Part shown: positions 8,247 through 16,427 of the stretch, piece after piece
How positions within the stretch are numbered: position 1 is the first letter of the stretch
Layout of the letters: the number at the start of each line of letters is the position of its first letter
Source of the DNA: Gammaproteobacteria bacterium
Lineage (GTDB): Bacteria; Pseudomonadota; Gammaproteobacteria; Steroidobacterales; Steroidobacteraceae
DNA: 64,000 bases
Assembly: GCA_017577615.1 (NCBI GenBank)
Contig: PKRE01000007.1
Coordinates: 140,333 to 204,332, forward strand
Direction of reading: 5' to 3'
Position numbers and translations under genes: made by a program
Notes under the pieces: generated by a model
Told to the model about the DNA's origin: nothing
The model's input: only the letters and a program-made list of their open reading frames with translations
The model's database searches: none

Positions 8247-11200
8247 ATGAGCACGATTCCCGCTGCCCGACAGAAACTCATCGAGCGCATCGTGGTTGCA
8301 GCGCGCTCGCGCAAGCAGCGCCGCGCGGCGCTACCGGTCGATGAGTTCATTCGCCAGTACTTCCACGGCGTCGCCGAGGAAGATCTGAGCGCCTATCCCG
8401 CCACCGAGCTGGCCGCCGCAGCGTTGGCACACCTACGCAGCGCGCAAACGCGCAGACGTGGCCAGCCATTGGTCCGAGTTTTCAACGCCGAGGAGGCGCG
8501 CGACGGCTGGACCTCCAAGCATACGATCGTCGAGGTGACGATCGATGACATGCCATTCCTGGTCGATTCGCTCAGCATGGTGCTGAACGAGGCAGACCTG
8601 GCAATCCACCTGATGATTCATCCGGTGCTCGCGCTGCGACGCGATCGCGCGGGCCGACTCGTCGAGCTCGGCGGCACGCAAAGCGATGCCGGATACACGA
8701 AGGAATCCTGGCAGCACGTGCAGATCGATCGCCTCGAGGATCCAGCGCGCTTACGCGAGCTCGAGCGCAAGATTCTGCGTGCCTTCGACGACGTACGCGT
8801 CGCAGTCAAGGATTGGCAGCCGATGCGCAAGCGTGCGCTCGAGATCGCAGCGGCCCTCCCTTCACGCCCCCATCCGGTGCCTCAACACGACGTGCAAGCG
8901 GCCAAGGAGCTGCTCGAGTGGCTCGCCGACGATCACTTCACGTTCCTCGGCTATCGCGAGTACCGTCTCAAGCGCGGCCGCACCGAAGACATCGTGGAAG
9001 CCATTCCGCAGACGGGACTCGGTATCCTGCGTGCTCGCGGGCGAGCGTCGCAGCCAACCGTCTTGCGGGGCGAGGCGCGCGAACGTGCACGCGCTCCCGA
9101 GCTATTGACGATCACCAAAGCCAGCTCGAAGTCCACGGTTCATCGCGCCTCGTATCTGGACTACATCGGGATCAAGACCTTCGATGCCGCTGGTCGCGTC
9201 ACAGGCGAGCAGCGCTTCCTCGGCCTGCTCACCTCAAGCGCCTACCACAGCAGCCCGCGCGACATTCCGTTGCTGAAGCACAAGATCGAGCGCATCACTC
9301 GGCACTTCCATCTCGATCCCGCGAGCCACGATGCGAAAGCGGTCGTGCAAGTGATCGAAACGTATCCGCGCGACGAGCTCTTCCAAGCCAGCGTGCCAGA
9401 GCTGATCCGCACGGTGCGCGGGATCGTCAACCTGTACGAACGACGCCGTGTGCGCGTCTTCCTGCGACGCGACGTGTTCGGCCGCTTCTACTCTGCGCTC
9501 ATCTACGTGCCGCGCGACCGCTACAACACGCAAGTCCGCGAACGGATCGAAGCCGCCATCAAGACGGCACTGCACGCAACCGCGCTCGAGTCACACGTGC
9601 AGATCTCCGAGTCGGCGCTGGCACGCCTGCACATCATCGCACGCGTCGCCGAAAGCGACGCGCCACGCATCGACGAGGCCACACTCCAGGAACAAATCGC
9701 CGAAACGGTACGCACCTGGGACGATCGTCTGCGCGACGCGCTGATCGAAACGTACGGAGAGCACGAGGGGCGCACGATCGCCGATCGCTATCGCAACGCG
9801 TTCCCGCCTGCATACGAAGCCGAGGTATCAACGGCGGATGCAATCGAGGACTTGAAGGCCCTCGATCGTGTGCTGGCCGATCCGAGCAACGTCGCGCTGC
9901 GGCTCATCGGCGGCCCCGACGCCAGCGCGAATCTGCGTTTGTTCCGCATGGGCTCGGCGATCCCGTTGTCACAGGTGCTGCCGATTCTGGAAAACCTCGG
10001 GTTGTTCGTGATCAGCGAGCGGCCCTATGCGGTCAAAGCACCGGCGGGCGACGAGATCTGGATCACGAGCTATGAGGTGCGTCGTGTAGACGGACAACCC
10101 ATCGAAGAGTCCTTGCAACAACGCTTCGAGGAAGCGTTCACGGCGGTGCTGAACGGCGAGGCCGAGAATGACGGCTTCAATCGCCTGGTGGTGTTGAGCT
10201 CGCTCCATTGGCGGCAAGCGATGGTGCTGCGCGCGTACTGCCGCTACTTGCTGCAGACGAACGCTACCTTCAGCCCATCATACATGGAGCAGGTCCTGAG
10301 CCGGAACGCGCCGATCGCGGCCACGTTGTTCAGGCTCTTCGAGGCCCAGTTCGATCCTGCGATCGCTGCGAACCGCCGCGAAGCCGAGCTCACCAGGACG
10401 CAGCAGCAGCTCAGCGAGCAGCTCGAGGGCGTCACGAGCCTCGACGATGATCGCATCCTGCGCCGCTTTGCCTCGCTCATTCAGGCGACGCTGCGCACGA
10501 ACTACTACCAAACCGATCGTGCTGGACGCCCCAAGGCATACCTGTCGCTCAAGCTCGATCCGCGTCGCATACCAGATCTGCCCCAGCCACGGCCGGCGTT
10601 CGAGATCTTCGTCTACTCTCCTCGCGTCGAAGGTGTGCATTTGCGCATGGGTCACGTGGCACGCGGCGGCATTCGCTGGTCGGACCGACGCGAGGACTTT
10701 CGCACGGAAGTTCTCGGACTGCTCAAGGCACAGAACGTCAAGAACACGCTCATCGTACCCGTCGGCGCAAAGGGCGGCTTTGTCGCCAAGCAACTGCCTT
10801 CAGAGGCGAGCCGCGAGGAGATACAGCGCGCCGGTTTGGAAGCCTATCGCACGTACATCCGCGCATTGCTCGACATCACCGACAACATCGTGGGCAATCG
10901 CGTCGTGCCGCCTGCACAGGTCGTACGTCGCGATGGAGACGATGCCTATCTCGTCGTAGCGCCGGACAAAGGCACGGCAACCTTCTCGGATGTCGCCAAC
11001 GAGATCGCCGCCGAGTACGACTTCTGGCTGGGCGACGCATTCGCCTCTGGCGGCTCGACGGGTTACGACCACAAGAAGATGGGTATCACTGCACGCGGCG
11101 CCTGGGAGTGCGTGAAGCGTCATTTCCGCGAGATCGGCATCGACACGCAGAGACAGGAATTCACCGCCATCGGCATCGGCGACATGTCGGGTGATGTGTT

Positions 11201-13064
11201 CGGCAACGGCATGCTGCGCTCGCCTCACATGAAGCTGCTCGCCGCATTCAATCATCAGCACATCTTCCTGGACCCGAATCCAGATCCAGCGGTGAGCTTC
11301 AAAGAGCGCACGCGCCTATTCGCCCTACCACGCTCGACGTGGGAAGACTATGACCGCAAGAAGATCTCGAAGGGCGGCGGCGTCTACTCGCGCCATGCGA
11401 AGACCATCAAGCTTTCGCCCGAGGCCCGCGCCATGCTTGGTGTCGACCGCGACACCCTCACGCCGATCGAGGTCATTCGCGCCATTCTGCGCATGCCCGT
11501 GGATCTACTGTGGAACGGCGGCATCGGCACGTACGTCAAGGCCAGCAACGAATCGCACGCTGAAGTCGGCGACCGCGCCAACGATGCAGTACGCGTTGAC
11601 GCCCGCGAGCTCCGCTGCAAGATCGTGGGCGAAGGCGGCAACCTCGGCTTCACGCAGCGTGCCCGCATCGAATATGCCCTGTGCGGTGGACGCATCAACA
11701 CGGATTTCGTCGACAACTCCGGCGGCGTCGACTGCTCGGATCACGAGGTCAACATCAAGATCCTGCTCAACACGGCGGTCAAGCGCGGCATGCTCACGCT
11801 CGCCAAGCGCAACAAAATGCTGGCCGACATGACCGAGGACGTTGCCGCGCTCGTGCTGCGAGACAACTACTTGCAGAGCCAAGCCCTGTCGACGCTCGAG
11901 CTGCGGGCCGCCACTGATCTGTTCGAGCACGCCCATGCCATTCGCTCGCTCGAGCTTTCAGGGCACCTCGATCGCGCGCTGGAATTCCTGCCATCCGCGG
12001 AGGAGATCGAGGAGCGTCATCGTGCCGGCAAGGGGCTCACGCGTCCGGAGCTGGCCGTGCTGCTCGCCTACGCCAAGATGACGCTTTACGAGCGGCTCAT
12101 CGCCTCGGACGTGCCGGAGGATCCGTACTTGAGCCAGGAGCTCGAGCGCTATTTCCCCCCGCTGATCGAGCGTCATTTCGCACGCTTGCTCAAGCAGCAT
12201 CGCTTGCGCCGCGAGATCATCGCCACCGCGACCACGAACAGCATTGTCAATCGCATGGGGCCCACTTTCGCACGGCGCGTGCAGGAGGACACCGGCGCCA
12301 ACGCGGCGAGCGTGGTACGTGCCTATGCGATCGCGCGCGAAGCCTTCGGCATGCGCAAGACCTGGGCAGATATTGAAGCGCTCGATAACAGGATCGCCGC
12401 CAAGGTGCAGTACGAGATGATGCACGAGACGGCACGGCTGGTACGTTTTGGAACCTATTGGCTGATCCGTCACCAGCCCGACTCGCTCAACATCGATCAG
12501 CAGGTGCAGCGCTTCCGCCGTGGGCTGACTGAGCTGGACAATGCGATTCCGGACGTGCTCACCGGCGCCGACCTGGCCGCATTCGAAACGCGCTATGCCC
12601 AGTACCGTGCAGCCAACGTGCCTGAAGCGCTTTGCAACCGCATGGCGACGCTCAATGCGCTGCGCTCAGGGCTCGACCTCGTCGCGATCGCGGAGAAGAC
12701 TCGTTTGCCGATAGAGCGCGCGGCGCGCATCTACTTCGCCGTCGGTCACCTCGTCTCCCTCGATTGGCTGCGCGAGCGGATCGAGTCGCTGAGCGTCACA
12801 GGACACTGGCAAGCCGTTGCGCGAGCCACGCTGCGCGACAATGTCTACGATCTGCAGCGCATTCTGTGCCTCCAGGTCTTGAAGGGCCCCTCCCGCGGTA
12901 CCGTGGACGCCGTCCTGGGTGGCTGGGCGGCACGTCGCAAGAGCGCGGTCGAGGCCGTTCGGAGCACGATGAACGACATGCGTTCGCTGCCAGAAATGGA
13001 CTTCGCCACGCTCTCGGTCGCCGTCCAGGCGATCCGCAGGCTCGCTGACCTCGAAGAAGCCTGA
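8247..13064 (+). CDS. gdhB: NAD-specific glutamate dehydrogenase, large (about 180 kDa) type
   Basis: A 1605-residue enzyme that oxidatively deaminates glutamate to 2-oxoglutarate with NAD+, feeding amino-acid carbon into the TCA cycle. The length matches the large bacterial class. The N-terminal half has ACT-like regulatory regions (TIDDMPFLVDSLSM; HFTFLGYREY). The catalytic core starts near residue 720, with RGGIRWSDRREDFRTEVLGL and the catalytic lysine region VPVGAKGGFVAKQ near residue 840, then GGSTGYDHKKMGITARGAWE and DMSGDVFGNGMLRS. A helical C-terminal domain follows. The ATG at 8247 has only a weak ribosome binding site. It stands alone downstream of a terminator. Confidence 0.96.
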   Translation: MSTIPAARQKLIERIVVAARSRKQRRAALPVDEFIRQYFHGVAEEDLSAYPATELAAAALAHLRSAQTRRRGQPLVRVFNAEEARDGWTSKHTIVEVTIDDMPFLVDSLSMVLNEADLAIHLMIHPVLALRRDRAGRLVELGGTQSDAGYTKESWQHVQIDRLEDPARLRELERKILRAFDDVRVAVKDWQPMRKRALEIAAALPSRPHPVPQHDVQAAKELLEWLADDHFTFLGYREYRLKRGRTEDIVEAIPQTGLGILRARGRASQPTVLRGEARERARAPELLTITKASSKSTVHRASYLDYIGIKTFDAAGRVTGEQRFLGLLTSSAYHSSPRDIPLLKHKIERITRHFHLDPASHDAKAVVQVIETYPRDELFQASVPELIRTVRGIVNLYERRRVRVFLRRDVFGRFYSALIYVPRDRYNTQVRERIEAAIKTALHATALESHVQISESALARLHIIARVAESDAPRIDEATLQEQIAETVRTWDDRLRDALIETYGEHEGRTIADRYRNAFPPAYEAEVSTADAIEDLKALDRVLADPSNVALRLIGGPDASANLRLFRMGSAIPLSQVLPILENLGLFVISERPYAVKAPAGDEIWITSYEVRRVDGQPIEESLQQRFEEAFTAVLNGEAENDGFNRLVVLSSLHWRQAMVLRAYCRYLLQTNATFSPSYMEQVLSRNAPIAATLFRLFEAQFDPAIAANRREAELTRTQQQLSEQLEGVTSLDDDRILRRFASLIQATLRTNYYQTDRAGRPKAYLSLKLDPRRIPDLPQPRPAFEIFVYSPRVEGVHLRMGHVARGGIRWSDRREDFRTEVLGLLKAQNVKNTLIVPVGAKGGFVAKQLPSEASREEIQRAGLEAYRTYIRALLDITDNIVGNRVVPPAQVVRRDGDDAYLVVAPDKGTATFSDVANEIAAEYDFWLGDAFASGGSTGYDHKKMGITARGAWECVKRHFREIGIDTQRQEFTAIGIGDMSGDVFGNGMLRSPHMKLLAAFNHQHIFLDPNPDPAVSFKERTRLFALPRSTWEDYDRKKISKGGGVYSRHAKTIKLSPEARAMLGVDRDTLTPIEVIRAILRMPVDLLWNGGIGTYVKASNESHAEVGDRANDAVRVDARELRCKIVGEGGNLGFTQRARIEYALCGGRINTDFVDNSGGVDCSDHEVNIKILLNTAVKRGMLTLAKRNKMLADMTEDVAALVLRDNYLQSQALSTLELRAATDLFEHAHAIRSLELSGHLDRALEFLPSAEEIEERHRAGKGLTRPELAVLLAYAKMTLYERLIASDVPEDPYLSQELERYFPPLIERHFARLLKQHRLRREIIATATTNSIVNRMGPTFARRVQEDTGANAASVVRAYAIAREAFGMRKTWADIEALDNRIAAKVQYEMMHETARLVRFGTYWLIRHQPDSLNIDQQVQRFRRGLTELDNAIPDVLTGADLAAFETRYAQYRAANVPEALCNRMATLNALRSGLDLVAIAEKTRLPIERAARIYFAVGHLVSLDWLRERIESLSVTGHWQAVARATLRDNVYDLQRILCLQVLKGPSRGTVDAVLGGWAARRKSAVEAVRSTMNDMRSLPEMDFATLSVAVQAIRRLADLEEA

Positions 13065-13189
13065 TCGGGCGACGCTTTGTGCATGGAGACTGCGGGCACC
13101 GACCAGCTTCGGACGTGCCGAAAGCGTCGCCGTCTGGTATAAAGCGGCCCCTTTCGCTAGAAATCGTCAACCAGCTTCATCGAATAACC

Positions 13190-13945
13190 ATGCCCGGCAA
13201 ACTCGTACTGCTCCGTCACGGACAAAGCATCTGGAACCTGGAGAACCTTTTTACCGGCTGGGTCGACGTCGACTTGACCGACGCGGGCCGTAATGAGGCG
13301 CGCGAAGCCGGGCGGCTTCTCAAGCAAGAGGGGTTCGAGTTCGACCTCGTCTTCACCTCGGTCCTCAAGCGCGCTATCCGCACCGCGTGGATCGTGCTGG
13401 ACGAGATGGACCTCATGTGGCTGCCGGTCGAGCGGAGCTGGCGCTTGAACGAGCGTCACTACGGCGCGTTGCAGGGCCTCAATAAGGCTCAAACCGTGGA
13501 GAAGCACGGTGCCGAGCAGGTCAAGCTCTGGCGGCGCAGCTACGACGTCCCGCCTCCTCCGCTCGCGTTCGACGACGAGCGTCATCCGCGCTTCGATCGG
13601 CGCTACAAGGACATTGATCCGAAGGAGCTGCCGACGTCGGAATCGCTCAAGATGACACTCGATCGCGTGCTGCCGTACTGGAACAGCCGGCTCGCCCCCG
13701 AGCTCAAGGCCGGGCGCAATGTGCTGGTCGTCGCACACGGCAACAGCCTGCGTGCATTGGTCAAGATGCTCGACGACATGTCGGATGCCGACATCGTCGA
13801 GTTCAACATTCCCACCGGAGTGCCGATCCTGTACGAGCTCGACGACAACCTGAAGCCTCGTGTGCCTCGCAAGTTCCTTGGCGACCCGGCAGCCATCGCG
13901 GCGGCGGTCGAAGCCGTTGCGCGGCAAACGGAGAAGAAGAGCTAG
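13190..13945 (+). CDS. gpmA: 2,3-bisphosphoglycerate-dependent phosphoglycerate mutase
   Basis: A 251-residue glycolytic enzyme interconverting 3- and 2-phosphoglycerate. The phosphohistidine motif LVLLRHGQSIWN has the catalytic His10, FTGWVDVDLT and ERHYGALQGLNK follow, and the second histidine lies in VAHGNSLRALVK. All are standard for GpmA. The ATG at 13190 gives the canonical MPGKLVLLRHG start; upstream codons are open but unconserved. The stop codon TAG is immediately followed by GCTGG, the first unit of a repeat element seen after several genes in this window. It stands alone between gdhB and the ferredoxin gene. Confidence 0.95.
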   Translation: MPGKLVLLRHGQSIWNLENLFTGWVDVDLTDAGRNEAREAGRLLKQEGFEFDLVFTSVLKRAIRTAWIVLDEMDLMWLPVERSWRLNERHYGALQGLNKAQTVEKHGAEQVKLWRRSYDVPPPPLAFDDERHPRFDRRYKDIDPKELPTSESLKMTLDRVLPYWNSRLAPELKAGRNVLVVAHGNSLRALVKMLDDMSDADIVEFNIPTGVPILYELDDNLKPRVPRKFLGDPAAIAAAVEAVARQTEKKS

Positions 13946-13974
13946 GCTGGCGGCTGGGGAACGCTAGAATGCAG

Positions 13975-13993
13975 CGGCGCGCTGTGCGCGCCG
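13975..13993 (+). terminator. GC-rich hairpin after gpmA
   Basis: A perfect 8-bp stem CGGCGCGC/GCGCGCCG with loop TGT lies 30 bases after gpmA. There is no T-run, so termination is uncertain. Related GC-rich hairpins occur after phzF (19852) and after the symporter gene (57303), each next to the same heptamer repeat. Confidence 0.35.
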
Positions 13994-14113
13994 TAGACCG
14001 TCATTCCCCGTTCCCCCAGTGCGCCATTCACGTCCTGTAAGTCACGAATCACCAAACACAAGCACTCCCCCAAGCGAGTGTTGCTCTGACCGAAGCTTTG
14101 TTCTCATCCTGAA

Positions 14114-14431
14114 GTGGCGAAGATCTACCTCACCGATATCTACGGCGTCGAGCACGTCATCGAAGGCCGCGTCGGCCGCAAGCTCATGGAGAGTCTGCGT
14201 GAGCACGAGTTTGGCGTGATCGCAAGCTGCGGCGGGATGTGCTCCTGCGCGACCTGTCATGTGTATGTCGATGAAGCCTGGCGCAACAAGCTCCCGGAGA
14301 TGTACTCCGACGAGCGCGAGCTCCTCACGTCGCTGACGACATATCAACCAGACGCCTCGCGACTTTCGTGCCAGATCACGTTCGACGAGTCACTCGACGG
14401 CATCAAGGTCACCGTCGCGCCTGAAGAATAG
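14114..14431 (+). CDS. [2Fe-2S] ferredoxin, adrenodoxin type
   Basis: A 105-residue plant/adrenodoxin-fold ferredoxin. The cluster ligands are Cys39, Cys45 and Cys48 in SCGGMCSCATCHVYV and Cys86 in RLSCQI, the Cx5Cx2C...C pattern. It would carry single electrons to a monooxygenase, such as a cytochrome P450, or another redox partner; no partner gene is adjacent. It begins with GTG at 14114 (VAKIYLTDIYG), the natural N terminus of this fold; no strong ribosome binding site is visible. It converges with the thiamine-salvage operon. Confidence 0.92.
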   Translation: MAKIYLTDIYGVEHVIEGRVGRKLMESLREHEFGVIASCGGMCSCATCHVYVDEAWRNKLPEMYSDERELLTSLTTYQPDASRLSCQITFDESLDGIKVTVAPEE

Positions 14432-14481
14432 GCCATAGCGCGAAGCAAACACGACGCAACTGGTGTGCACGACGCCTGGCT

Positions 14482-15384
14482 CTAACTCGAGCGTCCAGCC
14501 TCCAGCCCCGAGCCCCGAGTCCCCGGCCCGTCGCGCACCTCGTGCCAGAGCTCGCGGATGTATTCGAAGAGCCAGCACGCGTGCTCGAGCTGCTGTAATG
14601 CAGAGCCACTCGATGTTTCGAGATACGCCTCCAGCAGGCGTTCCCGCTCAGACTGATCGTAGCCGTGATAGACGCTGACGGAGGCGAGATCGAACAGCGG
14701 CACGCCGATGCCCGAATATTCCCAGTCGATGAGCCGTAGCACGCCGTCGTCGATGACATTGAGGTGGTGCACGTCGTTGTGACATAGACACATCTTGGAG
14801 CCTTCGCTCAAGGCCCGTGCGAGCCATTCGCCGCGCTCGCGCCTTTCACGCGCCGTCACCGACGAGACGATGCCGTGCTCATCCAGCGATGCTAGATAGC
14901 CGCGCAGCGTCTCGAGCAGCTCCACTCGACGCACGCCGTCCGGCACCTGCAGTGCATGCAATTTCCGCAATAATCCAGCCAAACGCTCGATGTTGCGCGG
15001 CACGTGCGCATCCGCCTCGGACCACACAGTGCCGAGCTCTCGCGTGACGAGCACCCGCTGCTCGGGATCACACAACACCACTTCTGGACCGATCCCGGCT
15101 TCGGCCACGATCGCTAACACGCGCGCCTCACTCGCACGATCGAGCTGCAGCAGCTCCTCGGATACCGAGCTCAACCTGACAATCACGGCATCGTGGCGCG
15201 TACGCACCCGCCAGCTGTCGTTGGTGAGGCCGTGCTTGATACGCTCGACCGAGATCACCGCCTCCGGGCTGACGTTCAACGCGCGAGCAGCGATCACTGC
15301 GGGTAAGCGATGGATGGGGTGCGACACGCCCGTTGGACCTCCCGATATTGGCGCAAGATCATCGGGCAGAGCACCGATCACCAT
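14482..15384 (-). CDS. Phosphotransferase of the choline/thiamine kinase family, probable thiamine kinase
   Basis: A 300-residue APH-fold kinase and the last gene of the riboswitch-led thiamine operon. The Brenner motif and metal loop are CLCHNDVHHLNVIDDG (catalytic Asp) and LIDWEYSGIG. Family membership alone does not give the substrate; thiamine is inferred from the operon, where it would trap imported thiamine as its phosphate. The ATG at 15384 follows the pnuC-like stop by 4 bases. The last residues (GTRGSGLEAGRSS) are encoded by the G-rich intergenic repeat, so the C terminus appears to read into that element. Alternatives are choline or another small-alcohol kinase. Confidence 0.75.
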   Translation of the reverse strand: MVIGALPDDLAPISGGPTGVSHPIHRLPAVIAARALNVSPEAVISVERIKHGLTNDSWRVRTRHDAVIVRLSSVSEELLQLDRASEARVLAIVAEAGIGPEVVLCDPEQRVLVTRELGTVWSEADAHVPRNIERLAGLLRKLHALQVPDGVRRVELLETLRGYLASLDEHGIVSSVTARERRERGEWLARALSEGSKMCLCHNDVHHLNVIDDGVLRLIDWEYSGIGVPLFDLASVSVYHGYDQSERERLLEAYLETSSGSALQQLEHACWLFEYIRELWHEVRDGPGTRGSGLEAGRSS

Positions 15385-15388
15385 ACGC

Positions 15389-15997
15389 CTATGCAACGGC
15401 TGCTGCGGTCTGGATGCGCAGCTGCCTGCGCCATTGTGCATAACCACGCACGACCAGGACTACGTACAGCGCGAATAGCAGCGCCGTTGGCAACAAGTTC
15501 TGTGTGAAGTACAAGTAGGCGGCAAGACCGTCGACCACGATCCAGTAGAGCCAATTCTCGATGAGCCGCCGTGCCACCATCCACGTGGTCACCACACTGC
15601 CCCACGTGACGAACGAATCGAGAAAGGGCGCCACAGCGTCGGTTGAACGTGCCAGCAGCCAGCCGTTCACGAACGTTGCGCCCGCCACCGCAGCAGCGAC
15701 CAGCACATGGTGCCGCAACGGCCAACTGCGGATGAGCAGCTCGCCGCTTTCCGCCTTGCCACGCCGCCACTCGAGATAGCCATACACCGCCATGGCGAGA
15801 TAATAGACTTGCAGCACCGATTGCATGTACAGCTTCGCTTGCGCGAACAGCACCAGGTATATCGCGGTGCTTGCAAAAGCGCACAGCCAGCACAGCAGAC
15901 TACGGCGCGCAGCCAGTAGCAGATAAGCCAACCCGAGCGCCGCAGCAAGCACTTCCCAGGGCGAAATCTGCGCAAGCTGAGACAGCAGCTGGGTCAC
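15389..15997 (-). CDS. pnuT: PnuC/PnuT family vitamin transporter, probable thiamine permease
   Basis: A 202-residue membrane protein of the PnuC family (nicotinamide riboside/thiamine facilitators) with about seven hydrophobic segments. The conserved family block YYLAMAVYGYLEWRRG and the NWLYWIVVDGLAAYLYF segment are present. PnuC members import nicotinamide riboside, while PnuT members are tied to TPP riboswitches; the position here favours thiamine. The start is GTG at 15997, two bases after the stop codon of the thiamine-binding protein gene. Transported thiamine would be trapped by the kinase encoded next. Confidence 0.85.
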   Translation of the reverse strand: MTQLLSQLAQISPWEVLAAALGLAYLLLAARRSLLCWLCAFASTAIYLVLFAQAKLYMQSVLQVYYLAMAVYGYLEWRRGKAESGELLIRSWPLRHHVLVAAAVAGATFVNGWLLARSTDAVAPFLDSFVTWGSVVTTWMVARRLIENWLYWIVVDGLAAYLYFTQNLLPTALLFALYVVLVVRGYAQWRRQLRIQTAAAVA

Positions 15998-15999
15998 GC

Positions 16000-16242
16000 T
16001 CAGGCTTCTCCGCCAAGCACCTTCATGACGAAGACCTTTCTACCGCCCTCGGCAAAGCTCGTTGCCGTCTCCTTGGCCAGGATTTCGAAGAGGCGCTGAT
16101 GGTCGCCGGCGATCTGAGTGCTCATCGAGTTCGTCACCACCTTGAGCTCGGGATATGTGTTGAGACGGTCGATGAAACGTTGGATTGCCGGAATGTAGTC
16201 GGCATCGAGCGGATACAGGCTGATCTCGATCGTCGTATGCAT
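16000..16242 (-). CDS. Thiamine-binding protein of the MTH1187/YkoF family
   Basis: An 80-residue small alpha/beta protein. MHTTIEISLYPLDADYIPAIQRF, read in parts, matches the N-terminal strand of the thiamine-binding MTH1187/YkoF fold, and GDHQRLFEILAKE and VFVMKVLGG follow as in the family. The start at ATG 16242 is the natural one; the frame is open to 16443 but that part is heptamer repeat. It probably binds thiamine or its pyrimidine (HMP) in the cytoplasm. It is tightly coupled to the pnuT-like gene (2-base gap) and separated from the TonB receptor gene by 185 bases of repeat sequence. Confidence 0.78.
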   Translation of the reverse strand: MHTTIEISLYPLDADYIPAIQRFIDRLNTYPELKVVTNSMSTQIAGDHQRLFEILAKETATSFAEGGRKVFVMKVLGGEA

Positions 16243-16253
16243 GGCAAGGCTCT

Positions 16254-16292
16254 CTATAGGCTGTAGGCTGTAGGCTGTAGGCTGCAGGGTGC
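16254..16292. repeat. Tandem heptamer repeat (GCTGTAG)
   Basis: About four tandem copies of the 7-base unit GCTGTAG, with diverged ends, lie between the TonB receptor gene and the thiamine-binding protein gene, just upstream of the latter's start codon. Single or paired copies of the same unit follow many other genes in the window. Confidence 0.7.
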
Positions 16293-16427
16293 AGTAGACG
16301 CGCGTGCGCGCGCCTACTGCCTCGTGACTCGTGCGTCGCGGCTCGTCCGTTGCTGCTCGACTGCGTCCTTGCCACGTGACGGCCTGAGCCTCCCAGCTCT
16401 CAGCTTCGAGCCGACGCCCAAGTCCCT

